A DNA stretch of 12,486 nt. Source: Huintestinicola sp050874005. Its GTDB lineage: Bacteria > Bacillota > Clostridia > Oscillospirales > Ruminococcaceae. Under the pieces are notes generated by a model, which was not told the DNA's origin, ran no database searches, and saw only the letters and a program-made list of their open reading frames with translations. The stretch is from NCBI RefSeq assembly GCF_050874005.1, contig NZ_JBNMJV010000058.1, forward strand, positions 1-12,486. The letters are read 5' to 3'. Below are positions 1 to 5,739 of the stretch, in pieces (within the stretch, counting starts at the first letter, position 1; each line of letters opens with the position of its first letter). The position numbers were made by a program, and so were the translations under genes.

Positions 1-1242
1 ATCGGCTTTGTGTTCTGCTATACGGATCTCGGTCTCTTTCTGCTCCTTCTGCTCGGTGAGCTGTCTGAGCTGTGTGTATAACGTTTCGTTGCCGCCCATT
101 TCGGCAATGGCATTTACAACATTATCGATCTTATTTGTGATTTTCTGCAGTTCCGATTTCATTACCTTCACCTGATCGGCGGGGCGGGAGTTCTTTTCAT
201 AATTCTCGATCACTTTTCTTGTGAGCTCTTCGGGGTCAGCGTTGGCAAAGGCTCTCTGAATTGCTCCGATGATCTCATTTTCAAGTTCTTCTTTCCGCTC
301 GGTGCGCTTATCACAGCCTGTATGCTTGCGCACTCCGTTGCAGCGGTAATATAAATGCTTGCCTTTGGTGCTGTTGCCGCTCATACCGTTCATCGGTTCG
401 CCGCAATGACCACAAAAGAGCTTCCCCGTGAGGAAAAAGTTTTCACGTTCCGAGAGTTTCGGCGCACGCTTCTTGTTTTCTACAAGCTTTTTCTGAACTG
501 CATCAAATAAAACAGGGTCAATCATTGCTTCATATCCTCCTTCAATGCGGACGTCTCCGTATTTATACACGCCTATGTATTTTTCGTTGCTGAGCATTGT
601 GTAAAAGCTTCCTGTAGTAAATTTCTTGCCCGTACGGGTCCGATAGCCCTTTTCATTCAGATATCGGGCTATTTCTGCCAGTCTCTTTCCCTCTGCGTAC
701 ATTCTGAAAACTGTTTCGGGAATAAATCTTGCAGATTCATCTATCACATACTTTTTACCCTCTATCTTGTAGCCGATAGGTATTTGTCCGCCTGTGCTCT
801 GACACTTCAACGCTGATTGGTGCATTCCTCGGATAGTCTTTTCACGAAGGTCGGCACTGTAAAATTCGTTGAAGCTCTCCATAACGTGCATCATCAGATC
901 ACCTGCGGAGCTGTCCCCGAAGTCTTCTTTGATTGAGAGCAGGCGCACACCGTTACGCTTGAGCTTTCCTCGGTTGTAGGCAGCGTCCTCGGTAGAACGG
1001 GCAAAGCGGTCAAGCTTCCACACAAGCACAAGCTCAAAGGTATGCTTTGCGCTGTCACTTATCATACGCTGAAAGTCGGGGCGGTCATCATTTCTGCCTG
1101 TCATAGCTCGGTCAATGTACTCACCTATTACCGTGATATTGTTTGCTTTGGCGTAGTTATAGCAGTCGTATAGCTGTCCTTCAATGGACTGCTCCGTCTG
1201 CTTGTCCGAAGAGTATCGGGCGTATATTACGGCGGTTTTCAT
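1..1242 (-). CDS. Large serine recombinase (site-specific integrase), C-terminus outside window
   Basis: This gene catalyses integration and excision of the element through a covalent phosphoserine intermediate. The 414 visible residues read without a stop to the left edge. The N-terminal resolvase domain has the Y-x-R-x-S motif (YARYSS, residues 7-12), making Ser11 the likely nucleophile, and DRFARS near residues 75-83. The recombinase domain follows. A zinc ribbon has Cys277, Cys280, Cys301 and Cys310, and then a charged, probably coiled-coil stretch begins. Family members are usually about 450-550 residues, so some 50-130 are probably missing. The ATG is preceded by AAGGAG with a rather long 13-nt gap. 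The gene points outward from the element, the usual arrangement next to an attachment site, which would lie left of the window. A phage rather than transposon role is inferred from the neighbours. Confidence 0.96.
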   Translation of the reverse strand, partial: MKTAVIYARYSSDKQTEQSIEGQLYDCYNYAKANNITVIGEYIDRAMTGRNDDRPDFQRMISDSAKHTFELVLVWKLDRFARSTEDAAYNRGKLKRNGVRLLSIKEDFGDSSAGDLMMHVMESFNEFYSADLREKTIRGMHQSALKCQSTGGQIPIGYKIEGKKYVIDESARFIPETVFRMYAEGKRLAEIARYLNEKGYRTRTGKKFTTGSFYTMLSNEKYIGVYKYGDVRIEGGYEAMIDPVLFDAVQKKLVENKKRAPKLSERENFFLTGKLFCGHCGEPMNGMSGNSTKGKHLYYRCNGVRKHTGCDKRTERKEELENEIIGAIQRAFANADPEELTRKVIENYEKNSRPADQVKVMKSELQKITNKIDNVVNAIAEMGGNETLYTQLRQLTEQKEQKETEIRIAEHKAD

Positions 1243-1259
1243 ATATTTGTTATCACTCC

Positions 1260-1288
1260 TTGACATTTGGAGGAGGATATGGTATAAT
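1260..1288 (+). promoter_or_regulatory. Perfect consensus sigma-A promoter (small RNA unit)
   Basis: TTGACA (1260-1265) and TATAAT (1283-1288) are separated by exactly 17 nt. Transcription would run rightward from about 1295, away from the recombinase. The -35 box touches the recombinase ribosome-binding site (CTCCTT at 1256-1261 on this strand), so occupancy here could also affect recombinase expression. Only about 70 nt separate this promoter from a strong terminator, so it seems to serve a short RNA rather than a long message. Confidence 0.85.
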
Positions 1289-1294
1289 TCACAT

Positions 1295-1368
1295 TGAAAG
1301 AATGGTGAATGTACCACATTCTCCTGCGCTCCGAGAGATGTTCCAGCATCTTTTGGGGCGTTTTTTTT
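1295..1368 (+). ncRNA. Candidate ~74-nt small RNA divergent from the recombinase
   Basis: The unit is bounded by a perfect promoter on the left and an intrinsic terminator on the right. The 5' half can form a short hairpin (1300-1306 with 1313-1321, including a two-base bulge). The 3' half is a 14-bp terminator stem with loop TTCCAG. Three stem pairs are G-T wobbles that pair only in the rightward transcript and would be A-C mismatches in the other direction, which supports the strand. If the recombinase promoter lies to the right of this unit, the RNA is antisense to the recombinase leader and could limit its expression, like antisense control in transposons. The family was not recognised. 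A 28-codon reading frame beginning at 1302 runs through the terminator and is probably not translated. Ends are estimates. Confidence 0.6.
1327..1368 (+). terminator. Strong intrinsic terminator of the small RNA
   Basis: Bases 1327-1340 pair with 1347-1360 as an uninterrupted 14-bp stem (11 Watson-Crick, 3 G-T), with a six-base loop, followed directly by eight T residues (1361-1368). The T tract lies on the rightward side only. Confidence 0.88.
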
Positions 1369-1377
1369 ATTCACCTC

Positions 1378-1406
1378 TTGATATGTAATAAAATATATGG
1401 TATAAT
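1378..1406 (+). promoter_or_regulatory. Near-consensus sigma-A promoter for the small gene at 1455
   Basis: TTGATA (1378-1383), 17-nt spacer, TATAAT (1401-1406). Start of transcription would be near 1413, leaving a leader of about 40 nt before the ATG at 1455. The last 12 bases, ATATGGTATAAT, are identical to those of the small-RNA promoter 118 nt upstream, suggesting duplication or shared control. Confidence 0.75.
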
Positions 1407-1454
1407 ATAAATATACACATATCTCGCTATTATAAATTTGAAAGGGTGTTTTAT

Positions 1455-1748
1455 ATGACTGAACATTATGAAATATCTTCTTTTTTGCTTGAAAACTTAT
1501 CAAAAGCAATGAATTTACTTTGCAAAGCAGCTCAAAATCTTGATAACGATGAATTAAATCAAGCTGTCGATGCCCTTAAGACAGAACTTAATAATTTGCC
1601 AAAAACTTTTTCTGCCAATATTACAGTCAATAAAGAAAAGGGCTGCGTGCTATTGCAAGGTCAGATTGACCCGTGCTCTATCTCTTCCAAACACTTTTCT
1701 AATTCTAAAAGGAATAGAAATTTTACTTTTTTCAGCTTCATCTCTTAA
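1455..1748 (+). CDS. Small hypothetical protein, probably with a replaced C-terminus
   Basis: This 97-residue protein was not recognised. It has its own promoter and an AAAGGG ribosome site 8 nt before the ATG, which favours this start over the GTG at 1446. Residues up to about 70 look like a soluble, helical protein with an amphipathic Leu/Ala pattern, and then a beta-like stretch (TVNKEKGCVLLQGQ). The last ~25 residues are Ser/Phe/Asn-rich and lie antisense over the end of the convergent cyclase-like gene, an overlap of 99 nt. That tail looks like accidental reading of the opposite strand, so the original 3' end may have been lost when the cargo genes arrived. Function is unknown. It is not obviously part of a toxin-antitoxin pair. 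Confidence 0.6.
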   Translation: MTEHYEISSFLLENLSKAMNLLCKAAQNLDNDELNQAVDALKTELNNLPKTFSANITVNKEKGCVLLQGQIDPCSISSKHFSNSKRNRNFTFFSFIS

Positions 1749-2474
1749 AATATCAAGTTGTGCATTATAATAATCCCTAAGATATATGTATTTATCACGA
1801 ACTCTTTTGTCAGTGCGGACACAGAGTTCGTGTTCTATTTCTCTGCAAATTGTTTCAAAAAGTGATTCTGCATCTTCTCGACTCATACGGTTTAATTCAA
1901 CATCACAAGCACATCGTATCATAGCAAATCCAAAGTAGTTTGCGATAAACAGTTCCTCATCTGCTTCAAGTATCATAATATCACTTAGATATGAAAGTTC
2001 CTTTTCTCCAACACTTGCAGCATATGTATCATATACACTTCTTGGGAAGATTATACGGGGTGTAACTGCCAACAAGCACTCTAATTCGTGAGCATCTACA
2101 AAAGCTCTGCCAAATGCAATGTTACCGTCAGAATAAAATTCACCATATGCAATTCCGCCACGGCAGGGTAATCTATATTCTCTGTAAAGGTTAAAAACCA
2201 CAGTATCAACAATAAGAACCAATATTTCAAGTGATCTGTAAGTCTCCTCAGGAACCGCTATCACAATCGTATCTGATATAACGTTCAAAGTAACGCTATC
2301 GAGCATTTCTTGAGTGAAATCATTATTAGGATTATCTATAACAAGAGCTGTAAACCTGGGTATATCTGTAAATATGTCTTTAACATAGCTAAAAGAGTTG
2401 CTGCGGACATATTGAGAAAAACCCAGAATATCAATTGCAGCCACATAGTAATTTTTATATGATATTTCTCCCAT
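1650..2474 (-). CDS. Nucleotidyl-cyclase-fold-like protein (possible Pycsar-type cyclase relative)
   Basis: The 274-residue protein resembles class III nucleotidyl cyclase-like proteins. What is seen: an early strand ending in AIDILGFS with Asp15, then ISDTIVI with Asp68, fitting the two metal-binding aspartates of the fold. RGGIAYGE (105-112) and GRAFVDAHELE (122-132) fit the later core strand and helix. The N-x-x-x-R motif of ordinary adenylate or guanylate cyclases is not apparent, so activity and product are uncertain. Pycsar anti-phage cyclases use this fold, but their usual partner, a TIR or membrane effector that senses cCMP or cUMP, is not recognisable here. The ATG has an AGGAGG site 5-10 nt upstream. 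The C-terminal ~10 residues lie in the overlap with the convergent small gene and may not be native. It is probably expressed with the two genes to its right as lysogen cargo. Confidence 0.6.
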   Translation of the reverse strand: MGEISYKNYYVAAIDILGFSQYVRSNSFSYVKDIFTDIPRFTALVIDNPNNDFTQEMLDSVTLNVISDTIVIAVPEETYRSLEILVLIVDTVVFNLYREYRLPCRGGIAYGEFYSDGNIAFGRAFVDAHELECLLAVTPRIIFPRSVYDTYAASVGEKELSYLSDIMILEADEELFIANYFGFAMIRCACDVELNRMSREDAESLFETICREIEHELCVRTDKRVRDKYIYLRDYYNAQLDILRDEAEKSKISIPFRIRKVFGRDRARVNLTLQ

Positions 2475-2485
2475 TTTTCCTCCTC

Positions 2486-2513
2486 TCTCCCCGTTCGATT
2501 TCGGACGGGGAGG
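2486..2513. other. GC-rich hairpin between cyclase-like and lipoprotein genes
   Basis: CTCCCCGT (2487-2494) pairs with ACGGGGAG (2505-2512). It extends inward by T-G, C-G and G-C pairs to an ATTT loop, an 11-bp stem in AT-rich surroundings. On the plus strand it is followed by GTTTTATTT, so it could terminate rightward (antisense) transcription. On the minus strand, the direction of the genes, no T tract follows and the cyclase-like ribosome site comes directly after. There it may act as an mRNA processing or stability element that sets the relative output of the two genes. The stem is clear. The role is inferred. Confidence 0.5.
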
Positions 2514-2519
2514 TTTTAT

Positions 2520-3077
2520 TTAAAGATTACCATTATCAGACCTCTGCTCTGCACTATCGTCCTTTTCGTACCATATTCTGAAAAATGTCAAATTTACACT
2601 TTCTTCTGGCGTGCCTTTGATAAATGATATTTGTGTATCGCCGGAATGCCATACGAGATCGTATAAGCCTCCTCCAACTTCGGCTTTACCATACTTTTCT
2701 GTTAATGTGTCAACTATTGACTTCTCCAGTTCTTTTGCTTCATCTTCCAGCACATTCGGGCTTGCATATACGGCTGATTCCAGTCCCCTTGCGTACGAAA
2801 AAGAATATATCAACTCGAATTTCTGGCCAAACATATCAATGTTCTTGTAACGTAGACTTTTATCTTCCTTTTCGCTTTCAAGCTCTGCGGTTTCTACCGA
2901 TTTTACTTCATCAATAGTCATTCCCCATTTTACATTTCTGATAACACAATCACCGTTCTGTGCTTCTGATGAAACAGATGCATCGGGATTTGCTTTTGCT
3001 TCGTTATTGCTGCCGCAGGCGGTAAAAACAGATAATACGCACACAACTGCAAGTAATGTTGATATAATTTTTTTCAT
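2520..3077 (-). CDS. Small secreted lipoprotein, hypothetical
   Basis: The 185-residue protein begins MKKIISTLLAVVCVLSVF with a lipobox ending TAC, so Cys at about residue 21 would be lipidated by Lgt and cleaved by the lipoprotein signal peptidase, leaving it anchored outside the membrane. A short Ser/Ala/Asn-rich linker follows. Then comes a domain starting near VKWGMTIDEVKSVE, a pattern seen in small secreted proteins where W-G-M/D-S-x-x-E-V opens an alpha/beta domain. The ATG at 3077 has GGAG 9 nt upstream and is preferred to the start ten codons earlier, which would put charged residues before the signal peptide. The gap from the upstream gene is 13 nt, so they form an operon. The ligand is unknown. 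A surface lipoprotein in a lysogeny module could alter host-cell properties or block superinfection, but nothing in the sequence proves this. Confidence 0.8.
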   Translation of the reverse strand: MKKIISTLLAVVCVLSVFTACGSNNEAKANPDASVSSEAQNGDCVIRNVKWGMTIDEVKSVETAELESEKEDKSLRYKNIDMFGQKFELIYSFSYARGLESAVYASPNVLEDEAKELEKSIVDTLTEKYGKAEVGGGLYDLVWHSGDTQISFIKGTPEESVNLTFFRIWYEKDDSAEQRSDNGNL

Positions 3078-3090
3078 AAAAGCACTCTCC

Positions 3091-3741
3091 TCATTCTTCA
3101 TTTTCAAAGCTGTGAATAATTATTCCTGCTTGATGTGCTGCTTCCGCAATTTTCTTGAAACTGTCGGAATCAGCTTTTTTCATTCTTGTATATCCCGCTT
3201 GACTTTTTGGGGCGATATCAGGCAATTTTTGACAAATCGCCTGATACTCTTCCTGGCAATAGGCTTTGTTGTTTGCTTTGGCTTCAAGTCTGCGATATCC
3301 GTCTTTCCATTTTTGTGGTCGTGAATCAGTATATGGGCGGTTACTGTATTCGATGACCTGTTTATCTGTCAATCGTTTCATAGTATAAATATTCGTCATT
3401 ATGCTTACACCGTATGTAAACGGATAAAGGGTTATTTTACAGTGATCCGAATGCTCCTTAACATATTCAGGCAACTTTGGGAATCTGCTGTCCCTCCCAC
3501 TTTGAGAATATACACGATTAATATATTTGGAGCATTCAGCGCAGTGATAACCTACACAAGTTGCTTCTACCAAATCATTTCCGTGTATTTTCGCCCTTGT
3601 CATTTGTAATACATTAATGTCTTTACTTGTGGGAGCAGGCTTAGCTTTAATTCGTTTAATTATCTCACAATCCTCACATAGACCGTCTTGATTAAGCTTC
3701 AAAAATAGTCCTCGTTTTTCGCAGCTTTTACATTTAGGCAC
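3091..3741 (-). CDS. Cys-rich probable zinc-binding protein, unrecognised family
   Basis: The 216-residue protein has two likely metal sites. The first is an N-terminal four-Cys ribbon (Cys4, Cys7, Cys22, Cys25). The second combines Cys67 and Cys70 (HCAEC) with an H-x-x-H-C cluster at about 97-101. Between them is a distinctive segment, YINRVYS...RFPKLPEY. The C-terminal third is Lys/Ala/Gln-rich and probably helical. The GTG at 3741 has AAGGA 10 nt upstream and is preferred over the GTG at 3750, which would abut that site. Ribbon-type zinc sites at the N-terminus suggest nucleic acid or protein binding, but no catalytic motif was recognised. It is the first gene of the minus-strand cargo operon, 13 nt before the lipoprotein. 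Confidence 0.72.
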   Translation of the reverse strand: MPKCKSCEKRGLFLKLNQDGLCEDCEIIKRIKAKPAPTSKDINVLQMTRAKIHGNDLVEATCVGYHCAECSKYINRVYSQSGRDSRFPKLPEYVKEHSDHCKITLYPFTYGVSIMTNIYTMKRLTDKQVIEYSNRPYTDSRPQKWKDGYRRLEAKANNKAYCQEEYQAICQKLPDIAPKSQAGYTRMKKADSDSFKKIAEAAHQAGIIIHSFENEE

Positions 3742-3793
3742 TTTTATCACGTCCTTATATACTTATATAATTTAGGTACAAATATCCATTTTT

Positions 3794-3799
3794 ATTATA
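3794..3799 (-). promoter_or_regulatory. Possible -10 box for the cargo operon
   Basis: On the minus strand TATAAT sits about 53 nt before the GTG of the zinc protein, in the 97-nt gap downstream of the ImmA-like gene. No good TTGACA lies 16-18 nt upstream, so the promoter is weak, activated or not real. It would give the cargo genes their own expression apart from the repressor transcript. Confidence 0.3.
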
Positions 3800-3838
3800 C
3801 ATTAAAAATTGGCGCTTGTGTGGATTTAAAACAAATTG

Positions 3839-4249
3839 TTATATTATCTTATCAAAGTATTCCCAAAAAGCAAGTTTAATATATTTTACATCAACGTCAA
3901 AGTATTCGCACAACTGCCATACCTCAGTTTCACCGTTTTTTATAGCTTTTATCAATTCCTGTTTGGGAATAAGATAGTGTATAGCTTCTATATTTGCACG
4001 ATGCTCCTGTTTCTCAATAACGTTAAAAGGCGAATATGGATTATAAAATGCGCCCTTCATACAATGCCCTATATCGTGCGCAAGATATTGTTTTTCCTCA
4101 CGCTCACTGTTCATCGCTTTTGAATCAATACCTATGTAGCACTTTCCTTGTGGTGACAACATAGAGAGCGCCTTACATTTGGGGCAGATAGATTCTATAA
4201 CTGTTATGTCATTATCCTTTGCAAACTGGTAAAGATCAATCAGATTCAT
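3839..4249 (-). CDS. ImmA/IrrE-family metallopeptidase (repressor-cleaving)
   Basis: Proteins of this family cleave the cognate XRE repressor to start induction, as ImmA does for ImmR of ICEBs1. The 136-residue protein has the zinc-protease helix as LAHDIGHC (His58, Asp59, His62) and the downstream Glu82-x-x-A-N third-ligand region. GAFYNPYSPF between them is characteristic of phage ImmA proteins. The usual HExxH glutamate is Asp here, a conservative but notable change at the catalytic base. An additional CPKC (Cys22, Cys25) and Cys37 may bind metal. The ATG at 4249 overlaps the last 14 nt of the repressor gene, implying translational coupling. An alternative TTG start at 4279 has AAGGAGG 9 nt upstream inside the repressor gene and would add ten residues. 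Confidence 0.9.
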   Translation of the reverse strand: MNLIDLYQFAKDNDITVIESICPKCKALSMLSPQGKCYIGIDSKAMNSEREEKQYLAHDIGHCMKGAFYNPYSPFNVIEKQEHRANIEAIHYLIPKQELIKAIKNGETEVWQLCEYFDVDVKYIKLAFWEYFDKII

Positions 4250-4706
4250 CGGCTTCGAGTTCTGCGATTTGTCTTGCAAAGTCGTCAACCTCCTTAAACT
4301 TCTTGGGTGTAAATCCTTCTTCTCCCGTTCCTGCGGCTATATTCTGCTTATAAACAGATATATCAATTTTTCTACGTGGTGCAGATTCTACATCAAGAAG
4401 CTTATCAACAGCCACCTGCATATCAGGATTATCACGGTATGCTGTAATCACCTTATTCTCGTGTTCAGTAACTGCTATTTTAAGCATAGTATTATTTTTT
4501 GTTTTCAGATCGTATTGATTAAACTCTTCAACTGTAATGCCAAGAGCCCCACAAATTTTTATAAGATTGTCTATACTTGCCTTATTGCTGTCACGTGAAA
4601 TCAGACTGTATATAGTTTGGACGGGCAAACCAGTTTGCGCTGCAATGTCTGCCGCTTTCAAACCTCTGTCCTCCAGTATTTGTTTAAGTTTTGCACCGAT
4701 TGCCAT
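4236..4706 (-). CDS. XRE-family phage repressor (CI-like)
   Basis: The repressor maintains lysogeny by binding operators in the divergent control region. Residues ~6-60 form an XRE helix-turn-helix (GLKAADIAAQTGLPVQTIYS as recognition core). Residues ~75-105 form a helical linker. Residues 116-128 (ISVYKQNIAAGTG) closely resemble the hinge of LexA/CI repressors, where cleavage falls between Ala and Gly (here Ala125-Gly126), but the S24 peptidase domain that normally follows is absent. The protein ends at residue 156. It therefore could not cleave itself, and the adjacent ImmA-like protease is the likely inactivator. The ATG has AGGAGG 8 nt upstream. It is transcribed from its own promoter at 4735-4763 and overlaps the protease gene. 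Confidence 0.93.
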   Translation of the reverse strand: MAIGAKLKQILEDRGLKAADIAAQTGLPVQTIYSLISRDSNKASIDNLIKICGALGITVEEFNQYDLKTKNNTMLKIAVTEHENKVITAYRDNPDMQVAVDKLLDVESAPRRKIDISVYKQNIAAGTGEEGFTPKKFKEVDDFARQIAELEADESD

Positions 4707-4734
4707 AAATGACGCCTCCTATTAAATCATCATA

Positions 4735-4763
4735 AGTATATCACCAAATAAAACAAAAGTCAA
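4735..4763 (-). promoter_or_regulatory. Leftward repressor promoter
   Basis: On the minus strand TTGACT (4758-4763) and TATACT (4735-4740) are separated by 17 nt, with an extended -10 TG (TGATATACT). Transcription would start near 4728, giving a ~22-nt leader to the repressor ATG. Operator-like site O1 is centred about 48 nt upstream of this start, where a bound repressor could touch RNA polymerase and activate its own gene. Confidence 0.78.
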
Positions 4764-4770
4764 CAAATTT

Positions 4771-4946
4771 ATGCAAATGCATATGATTTTATTCTTGCAA
4801 ACAAAAAAATGTTATATTTTTGTGCATAGTGACAAAATTATTCAAATGAATAGTAAAATGCAAAAAAACTATTGACATCTATGCAAACGCATAATATAAT
4901 TAAATTGTAAATTACGCATTTGCATAATAAAACTATTCAAATGAAA
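4771..4946. promoter_or_regulatory. Five operator-like palindromes of the lysogeny switch
   Basis: Five 12-bp sites share the form AT(G/T)CA-AA-TG(C/A)AT. O1 is at 4771-4782 (ATGCAAATGCAT) and O2 at 4840-4851 (ATTCAAATGAAT), both perfect 5-2-5 palindromes. O3 is at 4881-4892 (ATGCAAACGCAT), O4 at 4914-4925 (best read on the minus strand, ATGCAAATGCGT) and O5 at 4935-4946 (ATTCAAATGAAA), each with one mismatch. O3 fills the spacer of the rightward promoter. O4 and O5 lie in its leader. O1 lies behind the -35 of the repressor promoter. Centre spacings from O2 onward are 41, 33 and 21 bp, close to whole helical turns. Confidence 0.82.
4872..4900 (+). promoter_or_regulatory. Rightward early promoter, perfect consensus
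   Basis: TTGACA (4872-4877), 17-nt spacer, TATAAT (4895-4900). It drives the Cro-like gene and probably the whole early operon. The spacer contains operator O3, so a bound repressor would block polymerase directly. The expected start is near 4907, leaving a ~50-nt leader that holds O4 and O5. Confidence 0.9.
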
Positions 4947-4957
4947 GGAGAATGCAT

Positions 4958-5161
4958 ATGGAATACAGCAATCTTATAGGTGAAATTGCAAAAGCACATA
5001 TTAACTATGTTGACATTGCAAAGCGACTTGGTATAACACGAGATACACTAAGAGCAAAGATTACGGGAAAGAGCTCTTTCACTGTGGAAGAAGCTTTCGC
5101 TATAAAAAATGAGTTCTTTCCTAACTGCCAGTTTGAGCAGCTTTTTGCTCGTCCGGCATAA
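4958..5161 (+). CDS. Cro-like small HTH regulator
   Basis: The 67-residue protein is essentially one XRE-type helix-turn-helix (YVDIAKRLGITRDTLRAKIT as the core, residues ~18-37), followed by TVEEAFAIKNEFFPN, the last helices of the fold. It is the first gene after the operator-controlled rightward promoter, the position of Cro, and probably competes for the same operators to turn down the repressor. The ATG at 4958 has AAAGGAG ending 7 nt upstream. The ATG at 4952 is only 1 nt from that site and is unlikely to be used. Operator O5 touches this ribosome site. Confidence 0.88.
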   Translation: MEYSNLIGEIAKAHINYVDIAKRLGITRDTLRAKITGKSSFTVEEAFAIKNEFFPNCQFEQLFARPA

Positions 5162-5221
5162 TGCCATTTTTAGTATAACACGGCATCTGTGTAAAAATCG
5201 AAACAGCGGGAGGTGAGGGAA

Positions 5222-5548
5222 ATGGAAGAAATCATAGTCGGTAGACCAATCAATGGCATAAGCCTCAACGGTCTTGAATTTCTGCTTGACGAAAACGGCG
5301 AGATTATGAAATTCAGAACTAAGGCACACGCTGAAAAATATCTCAGAGCACACGGCGCAAGCGATGAAGACATCTATTATATGAGTTTCATCTACACAAA
5401 CGAGAGCCGTGAATGCAAGTGCCATCTTTGCGAAAAGAAAGGTGACTGTTACATACAGGACAAATTTCAGCGTCTTCCGAAAGAAATCACAAACGGCTTA
5501 GGGCTTGGTCTTTGCCCGAAGCTTAACGAAGAAAAGGTGATAATATGA
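5222..5548 (+). CDS. Hypothetical early phage protein with Cys cluster
   Basis: The 108-residue protein was not recognised. The N-terminal half is a small alpha/beta stretch (RPINGISLNGLEFLLDENGEI) and a helix. The C-terminal half has CKCHLCEKKGDC and a further Cys in GLCPKL, which could bind zinc. The ATG has GGGAGG 8 nt upstream, and the GTG nine nt earlier overlaps that site. It ends in ATGA overlapping the next gene, so the two are translationally coupled. Confidence 0.78.
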   Translation: MEEIIVGRPINGISLNGLEFLLDENGEIMKFRTKAHAEKYLRAHGASDEDIYYMSFIYTNESRECKCHLCEKKGDCYIQDKFQRLPKEITNGLGLGLCPKLNEEKVII

Positions 5549-5724
5549 AAAAATATCGTCTGTGGGACCATTACGAGGAGTACGGTCTTATCGGTGAATA
5601 TGACACCGAGGAAGAAGCGAGAGAAGCTGCGGAGGAGCACGCTGAGGACACTGACGGAGAATGTCAGATCGTTCTTTACAGGTTTGTTTCCCCTGCAAAG
5701 GGCTTCGAGGTTGTTACACACTGA
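5545..5724 (+). CDS. Small acidic hypothetical protein (59 aa)
   Basis: Starts MKKYRLWDHYEEYGLIGEY. The middle is a strongly acidic helix (TEEEAREAAEEHAED), followed by a strand and a short tail. It overlaps the previous gene by 4 nt (ATGA), with AAAAGG about 8 nt upstream. Small acidic early phage proteins of this type often bind host proteins or mimic DNA charge, but no family was recognised. Confidence 0.7.
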   Translation: MKKYRLWDHYEEYGLIGEYDTEEEAREAAEEHAEDTDGECQIVLYRFVSPAKGFEVVTH

Positions 5725-5739
5725 AAGGAGTGCTGAAAA

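Noticed and set aside
1143..1388. 81-residue plus-strand open frame across the recombinase start
   Set aside because: It runs antisense to the recombinase 5' end and through the small-RNA terminator, and has no ribosome site.
1650..3741. Complete Pycsar defence system
   Set aside because: Only the cyclase-like protein has any resemblance. No TIR or transmembrane effector with a cyclic-nucleotide-binding domain is present, so a full system cannot be claimed.
5154..5180. GGCATAATGCC palindrome followed by ATTTTTAG after the Cro-like gene, considered as a terminator
   Set aside because: The stem is only about 4 bp with a three-base loop, too weak for termination.
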